From Desulfovibrionales bacterium GWA2_65_9 (GTDB taxonomy: Bacteria; Desulfobacterota; Desulfovibrionia; Desulfovibrionales; Desulfovibrionaceae): a DNA stretch of 11,206 nucleotides. The translations under genes and the position numbers were made by a program. The stretch is from assembly GCA_001799475.1 (NCBI GenBank), contig MGTN01000178.1:1399-12604 (forward strand), read 5' to 3'. This document shows, piece after piece, positions 8,696-11,206 of this stretch (its first letter is position 1; each line of letters opens with the position of its first letter). A model generated the notes under the pieces. The model searched no databases, had not been told where the DNA came from, and was given only the letters and a program-made list of their open reading frames with translations.

Positions 8696-9316
8696 CTAAA
8701 CCACAATCCCTCGCGAGGCGATGAAGCGGCCCAGCGTGGGCGGCGTCACGTCCAGGATGCGCGCCAGGGACGCCTTGCTTACGCGCTTGGCCAGCAGCTC
8801 CCGGATTTGATCCTCCCGGCCGTCCAGCCGAGACTTGCCGATCGACCCCTTGGGTCGCCCGAGCTTCTTGCCTTCCGCCCTGGCCCTGGCCAGCCCGGCC
8901 TTGGTTCGCTCGCTGATGAGATCGCGTTCCACCTCGGCCAAGAGCCCGAAGAGCGTCACCAGCATCTTGCTTTGCATGTCGCGCCCGCCCTTGTCGTTGG
9001 GCTCCACGCGGATGCCCTCCTTGATGCACACCAAGCCGACCCCGGCGGCAGCCAGCCGGTCCACGGTCTGCACCACTTCGCCCACGCTCCGGCCCAGACG
9101 CGAAAGCTCTGCCACCACGAGGATATCCCCGGTGGTCAGGCGCGCTTCCAGCTCATCCAGGCCGCGCTCCTTGGCCGAGCGTCGCGAGGACATTTCGCGC
9201 TCCACCCAGTCGGTGATCTGGTGCCCTTCCTTGTTCGCCCAGGAGAGGATCTCCAGCTTTTGGTTCTTAGTGTCCTGCCCCTCGGTGGACACCCGCAGAT
9301 ACGCAATTATGGGCAT
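8696..9316 (-). CDS. Serine recombinase (resolvase/invertase family)
   Basis: A site-specific recombinase of 206 residues from the ATG at 9316, or 208 from a GTG at 9322. The ATG is preferred because GGGGG lies 5 bases upstream. Numbering from the GTG, the catalytic domain has R10 and nucleophile S12 in YLRVST, Q16 and Q21, the R47-R48 pair, D66 (TGDIL) and R75/R78 in ELSRLGRS. The classical Asp before R75 is Ser, as in some relatives. A long helix (about 118-147, LLAEVERDLISERTKAGL) leads to KLGRPKGS and a C-terminal helix-turn-helix (about 176-205). The size matches small resolvases and invertases, not the large phage integrases. It should cut and rejoin DNA at dimeric sites, often just upstream of its own gene. 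It is the leftmost clear mobile-element gene in the window. Confidence 0.93.
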   Translation of the reverse strand: MPIIAYLRVSTEGQDTKNQKLEILSWANKEGHQITDWVEREMSSRRSAKERGLDELEARLTTGDILVVAELSRLGRSVGEVVQTVDRLAAAGVGLVCIKEGIRVEPNDKGGRDMQSKMLVTLFGLLAEVERDLISERTKAGLARARAEGKKLGRPKGSIGKSRLDGREDQIRELLAKRVSKASLARILDVTPPTLGRFIASRGIVV

Positions 9317-9343
9317 GCTCACCCCCGTATTTCGAGTTCGTTA

Positions 9344-9465
9344 CGTTAAAACCAACTTTACGGCTTTTATGTGCCAAATTCAAAACGTGAAAGCAAGTGT
9401 TTTTATATGTCAATACTAAACCCATAAACGTCCGTTAAACAGTTTCGTATCTAAACGTTAAACTG
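9344..9465. promoter_or_regulatory. Recombinase upstream region with repeated CGTTAAAC (possible res site or operators)
   Basis: An AT-rich stretch within a GC-rich window. CGTTAAAAC occurs at 9344-9352 and CGTTAAAC at 9433-9440 and 9456-9463. CAGTTT (9440-9445) and AAACTG (9460-9465) form a perfect inverted repeat, and TAAACG occurs at 9425 and 9452. The recombinase promoter must lie here: a perfect TTGACA is on the minus strand at 9413-9408, but no good -10 follows at 16-18 bases. Resolvases usually bind repeated dyads upstream of their gene, so this is a reasonable res candidate. The remainder of the 9323-9617 gap shows only the palindrome at 9565-9579. Confidence 0.35.
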
Positions 9466-9564
9466 AGCCGCTCCGTCTTTTCGAAGGTAGACGTTCGCCT
9501 CTTGGCGTAATCGGAAGAAAAGATTGATTCATGTATTTAGGATCGTGCGCCTGTTCCCTCGAAT

Positions 9565-9579
9565 ATGCCCAATGGGCAT
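9565..9579. promoter_or_regulatory. Perfect 15-bp palindrome, candidate operator
   Basis: ATGCCCAATGGGCAT has 7-bp arms around one base and is framed by TGCGC (9546-9550) and GCGCA (9580-9584). It lies about 40 bases upstream of the first small-RNA promoter. A phage-type repressor operator is plausible; an RNA hairpin is unlikely with a 1-base loop. Confidence 0.35.
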
Positions 9580-9617
9580 GCGCAAGCCTGATTTGGTCGT
9601 AGGAGGGGTTGGGGGGC

Positions 9618-9646
9618 TCGACTCGTAATTCGTTCTGGGATAGAAG
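9618..9646 (+). promoter_or_regulatory. Promoter of small-RNA unit 1
   Basis: TCGACT (9618-9623), a 17-base spacer and TAGAAG (9641-9646) sit at exactly the same distance from the conserved CACCTCAG as the better promoter of unit 2. Each box matches consensus at 4/6. It is the weakest of the three promoters and was recognised by alignment to unit 2. Confidence 0.35.
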
Positions 9647-9651
9647 CCTTG

Positions 9652-9731
9652 CACCTCAGTGGTCCCCGCCTTGGCAACACCCGGCAATTGGAGCCGGGAC
9701 AAGTGGTCGAGCCTCGGGGGCCCTTTCTTTT
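9652..9731 (+). ncRNA. Small-RNA unit 1 of a three-unit tandem array
   Basis: A predicted RNA of about 80 nt. Basal stem: GGTCCCCG (9661-9668) with CGGGGGCC (9715-9722). Middle stem: CTTGGC (9670-9675) with GTCGAG (9706-9711), using two G-U pairs where unit 2 has Watson-Crick pairs. Apical hairpin: CCCGGC (9680-9685) with GCCGGG (9693-9698) around the 7-base loop AATTGGA. A U-rich tail TTTCTTTT (9724-9731) completes a terminator. A promoter lies upstream at the right distance. The protein frames crossing it on the minus strand appear to be by-products of the repeat. The function is unknown; an antisense regulator is the favoured guess. Confidence 0.6.
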
Positions 9732-9768
9732 GCCCATAGACGCCGATCCCCCTACGCCTGGGTCCCGT

Positions 9769-9797
9769 TTGACAGCGTCCAAGCCTGCGATTATATA
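9769..9797 (+). promoter_or_regulatory. Promoter of small-RNA unit 2
   Basis: A perfect TTGACA (9769-9774) is followed after 17 bases by TATATA (9792-9797), with TATATT overlapping at 9794-9799. Transcription would begin near 9803-9806, where CACCTCAG, shared with unit 1, starts. This is the best housekeeping-type promoter in the window. Confidence 0.6.
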
Positions 9798-9802
9798 TTT
9801 CT

Positions 9803-9882
9803 CACCTCAGTGCTCTCCGCCTTGGCAACACCCGGCAATTGTAGCCGGGACGAGTCTCCAAGCCTCGGGGAGCCTTTTTATT
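9803..9882 (+). ncRNA. Small-RNA unit 2 of a three-unit tandem array
   Basis: A predicted RNA of about 77-80 nt. Basal stem: GCTCTCCG (9812-9819) with CGGGGAGC (9866-9873). Middle stem: CTTGG (9821-9825) with CCAAG (9858-9862). Apical hairpin: CCCGGC (9831-9836) with GCCGGG (9844-9849) around loop AATTGTA. The tail TTTTTATT (9875-9882) makes a rho-independent terminator. From CACCTCAG through the apical hairpin it is nearly identical to unit 1, 151 bases upstream. The near-consensus promoter makes this the most credible transcript of the array. Confidence 0.65.
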
Positions 9883-9897
9883 CGTTTCAGGGCTCGC

Positions 9898-9926
9898 TTG
9901 ACGGGTCGCACTGCAACGAATATCTT
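9898..9926 (+). promoter_or_regulatory. Promoter of small-RNA unit 3
   Basis: TTGACG (9898-9903, 5/6) and TATCTT (9921-9926, 4/6) are separated by exactly 17 bases, placing the start near 9932, just before the basal stem of unit 3. It begins 16 bases after the terminator tail of unit 2. Confidence 0.5.
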
Positions 9927-9929
9927 TAG

Positions 9930-10253
9930 CTAGGGCGCTCTCCGCGTCTCGGCACCCCCCGGCAATTGCAGCCGGGACATGGGCCGAGACGCGCGGCGCT
10001 TTATTTTTCCAGTGGGGCTGCCCACCATTCCTCCACCCACCTGGGCCTTCAAAAGCTCGGCTCCGGCCTGCTGCGCGGGAATATTCCGGGCGACGGCGAC
10101 CTCCATGCGCTGGAAGGCCCTCGTCACCGCCGCGCCGCTGACTCCGAAAAATTCTGCGGCGGCGGCCTTGGTCCAGCCCCGCCTGGTCACCAGCTCCCAA
10201 CACTGCGCGGTCAATGGACTTGGAGCCCCGTGAAGGATGCGACGCCAGATCAC
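9930..10253 (-). CDS. Small helix-turn-helix DNA-binding protein
   Basis: A 107-residue protein from a GTG at 10253 (GGAG lies 4 bases upstream, slightly close); an in-frame stop at about 10275 rules out a longer form. Residues 26-50 (from GWTKAAAAEFFGVS to FQRM) form a clear helix-turn-helix, preceded by a helix containing CWELVTRR. Codon use up to about residue 80 fits a real GC-rich gene. The last ~25 residues are read through the hairpin of small-RNA unit 3 in antisense and are basic and repeat-derived, so the functional protein may be the first ~80 residues. It is probably a phage-type regulator downstream of the replication gene. An alternative frame opening with an ATG at 10293 has a plausible start and good ribosome binding site but loses the HTH, so a frameshift cannot be excluded. 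Confidence 0.6.
   Translation of the reverse strand: MIWRRILHGAPSPLTAQCWELVTRRGWTKAAAAEFFGVSGAAVTRAFQRMEVAVARNIPAQQAGAELLKAQVGGGMVGSPTGKIKRRASRPMSRLQLPGGAETRRAP
9932..10008 (+). ncRNA. Small-RNA unit 3 of a three-unit tandem array
   Basis: A predicted RNA of about 76 nt. Its long stem is CGCGTCTCGGC (9943-9953) with GCCGAGACGCG (9983-9993), 11 perfect pairs whose sequence differs from units 1 and 2 on both sides. The apical hairpin CCCGGC (9958-9963) with GCCGGG (9971-9976) is unchanged, around loop AATTGCA. A U-rich tail TTTATTTTT (10000-10008) follows. Keeping the apical element while the stem changes on both strands is strong evidence for selected RNA structure. It lies entirely opposite the 3' end of the HTH gene, so the two transcripts would be complementary there. 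Confidence 0.65.
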
Positions 10254-10270
10254 CCAACTCCACGTACGCG

Positions 10271-10418
10271 CTTAACCCGTCCTGCTCGCCCATCTTGATC
10301 CCCGCTTGCCCGGCTTAACCGCCCGGCTTAACTCTCGTTTGACCTCGCCCTTGTCCTCTTTCGCCATTCTTAACCAGCTCTTAACTTTCTCCCCGGCTTT
10401 TGTGGGCAAGGCCTTAAC
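10271..10418. repeat. Cluster of six CTTAAC motifs
   Basis: CTTAAC (GTTAAG on the minus strand) occurs at 10271, 10314, 10327, 10369, 10380 and 10413. Two copies sit in a 13-bp tandem repeat built on GTTAAGCCGGGC (minus strand). All point the same way, between the end of the replication gene and the HTH gene. Chance would give far fewer than one copy in this length. A binding-site array for a replication or regulatory protein is possible. Confidence 0.45.
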
Positions 10419-10436
10419 CGGGCGGCGCTCCAGCAT
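10272..10436 (-). CDS. Possible small basic protein
   Basis: A 54-codon frame from the ATG at 10436 to a TAA at 10272. It overlaps the last 23 bases of the replication gene and has GAGG 9 bases upstream of the ATG, which would suit translational coupling. The product is rich in Lys, Arg and Glu (EKVKSWLRM, GEVKREL) with no recognised motif. A second ATG inside would give a 31-residue form. The frame coincides with the CTTAAC cluster, whose repeats contribute many of the Val-Lys and Leu-Ser/Arg codons, so it may be an accidental reading of a non-coding repeat. If real, it sits between the replication and HTH genes in one operon. Confidence 0.3.
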   Translation of the reverse strand: MLERRPVKALPTKAGEKVKSWLRMAKEDKGEVKRELSRAVKPGKRGSRWASRTG

Positions 10437-11206
10437 TGTCCGCAGCCTCGGCGGCCTCGGCGGCAATGCGCATCTGCTCCGATTCCTCCAGGCTGTAGCT
10501 CCTGACCGGCCTGGCCCCACCCGTCGCCTGCCCTTTCGTCGGGTATTCCCCGCCCAGCACTTTGTCCATGCTGCCCTTGTTCACCAGCCACCCCAGGCTT
10601 GCGCGCCATCCGTCCTTGCCCTCGCCCATCAGGTACGGGCACTCCCGCACCAGGGCGAAGAACCACGCCCACCACTCCAGGCTCTGCCTCTCCGGCTTCT
10701 TCCACCTCGCGGCAATGTCTTTGGCCAGCTTCTCGGTCTCTTCGCGGGGCTCGGGCAGCTCGGGCAACGCCTCACGGTACAGGGCGACGATCTCACTCAC
10801 GGGTACAGGTTGTGTTTGCCCTCCCCTTGGGGGGGCAGGGGGGGATTTAAGAGTATTGGAATTGGTATTGGAGCATTGCATCTGCAATGCAGGCGCATTG
10901 CCCCGCGCATTGCGCTTTTTCCCTTGCTCCGCTTTTTGCCCGGAACCCTTTGCCTCCCAACGGATTTTTGCAGCCGCACGGGCCGCGCTGCTGCGCTCAT
11001 CGGCCTGGGCGACGTAAGGCTGCTCCTCACGCCATTCGGGTATGTAGAATACCCCGCTCTCATCCTTTGCAAGGAATTCAAACTCGATCAAATCATCAAT
11101 GAACTCTTGGTTTTGCGCCTCGCTTATGCAACACAGTGCATGGATGTGCTCGCCCTTCACCTTTTCCAGGCGGCCCGTGCTGGGGTGGTTCTCCGCCACC
11201 CAATTC
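10414..11206 (-). CDS. Phage-type replication protein (initiator-like), N-terminus outside the window
   Basis: The frame is open to the right edge, so the N-terminus is probably missing; a GTG at 11199 is the first in-window start, giving 261 residues. From there, residues 1-75 (KGEHIHALCCISEAQ, then FYIPEWREEQPYVAQADERS) resemble the winged-helix N-terminal region of phage replication proteins that screen short local genes or loaders. A low-complexity linker follows (about 85-135, rich in Asn, Thr, Ser and Pro). The C-terminal part has a Trp-rich segment (WWAWFFALVRECPYLMG) and WRASLGWLVNKGSMDKVLGGEY, typical of prophage replication proteins at their C-terminus. The assignment is by resemblance only. 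Repeats embedded in the linker-coding DNA look like an origin, which supports an initiator role. The likely target is the element's own origin. Confidence 0.65.
   Translation of the reverse strand, partial: NWVAENHPSTGRLEKVKGEHIHALCCISEAQNQEFIDDLIEFEFLAKDESGVFYIPEWREEQPYVAQADERSSAARAAAKIRWEAKGSGQKAEQGKKRNARGNAPALQMQCSNTNSNTLKSPPAPPRGGQTQPVPVSEIVALYREALPELPEPREETEKLAKDIAARWKKPERQSLEWWAWFFALVRECPYLMGEGKDGWRASLGWLVNKGSMDKVLGGEYPTKGQATGGARPVRSYSLEESEQMRIAAEAAEAADNAGAPPG
10829..10918. repeat. Iteron-like repeats and G-runs inside the replication gene (candidate origin)
   Basis: GCATTGC occurs at 10873, 10895 and 10907, and its complement GCAATGC at 10884, giving spacings of 11, 11 and 12 bp, about one helical turn. 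The first pair forms a perfect dyad, GCATTGCATCTGCAATGC (10873-10890). Adjacent are three 6-bp repeats TATTGG/AATTGG/TATTGG (10854-10871), the AT-rich ATTTAAGAGTATT, and two G7 runs (10829-10835 and 10838-10844). The layout recalls lambdoid origins, which lie inside the initiator gene between its DNA-binding and C-terminal domains. Confidence 0.5.

Noticed and set aside
8290..8706. A 138-codon minus-strand frame opposite the 8284-8661 gene
   Set aside because: It would overlap the end of the recombinase, its composition is less protein-like than the plus-strand frame, and no motif is visible.
9370..9390. Sigma54 promoter on the minus strand upstream of the recombinase (TGGCAC near 9376)
   Set aside because: The -24 box is perfect, but the GC of the -12 box is one base too close and TTGC is missing; spacing in these promoters is strict.
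9537..9782. Minus-strand frames across the RNA array (9537-9782 and 9802-10293) sharing an NCRVLPRR string
   Set aside because: The shared string comes from reading the apical hairpin repeat on the opposite strand; the promoters, stems and U-tails all point to plus-strand RNA genes instead.
9652..10008. CRISPR array or integron attC sites
   Set aside because: There are only three units with 127-151 base spacing, internal divergence, and a promoter and terminator in every unit. No cas genes and no attC core sites are present.

Overview
The window looks like GC-rich chromosomal DNA from a sulfate-reducer-type deltaproteobacterium (Desulfovibrio-like). That guess rests on the base composition, the PocR/multi-PAS kinase with an NtrC-type partner, and the general flavour of the proteins; no taxonomic marker is present. 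No rRNA, tRNA, transposase or CRISPR array was seen.

Left part (1-8017, all on the minus strand): signal transduction. At 8017-2564 lies a very large soluble hybrid histidine kinase of 1817 residues: PocR, seven PAS domains, a second PocR, an eighth PAS, HisKA, HATPase and a C-terminal receiver. Six bases later it is followed by a sigma54-dependent, NtrC-type response regulator (2557-1127), whose ribosome binding site lies in the last codons of the kinase. A probable terminator sits at 1094-1067. A 604-base gap with two good stem-loops then separates this operon from a stand-alone receiver protein that runs off the left edge (522-1). The likely logic is that PocR/PAS inputs pass to H1456, through the receivers, to D52 of the activator and on to sigma54 promoters elsewhere; no convincing sigma54 promoter was found here.

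Middle (8018-8695): the kinase promoter region, with a perfect 13-bp dyad between a tentative -35 and -10, and an unrecognised plus-strand gene (8284-8661) preceded by another perfect 13-bp dyad.

Right part (8696-11206): a mobile element, most likely a prophage or phage-derived island. It carries a small serine recombinase (9316-8696), an AT-rich control region with repeated CGTTAAAC, a small HTH protein (10253-9930), a possible small basic protein (10436-10272) and a phage-type replication protein that runs off the right edge (11206-10414).

Two non-coding systems stand out. First, 9618-10008 on the plus strand holds three tandem, self-contained small-RNA units. Each has a promoter with a 17-bp spacer, a nested stem-loop with the same CCCGGC/GCCGGG apical hairpin, and a U-rich terminator tail. 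The basal stems keep pairing although their sequences differ, as expected for conserved RNA structure. They may be C4-like phage antisense RNAs, but that assignment is unverified. Second, the replication gene contains GCATTGC/GCAATGC repeats at 11-12 bp spacing, next to ATTGG repeats and two G7 runs, within a low-complexity stretch of the protein. This resembles a lambda-like origin inside the initiator gene. A cluster of six CTTAAC motifs follows the gene.
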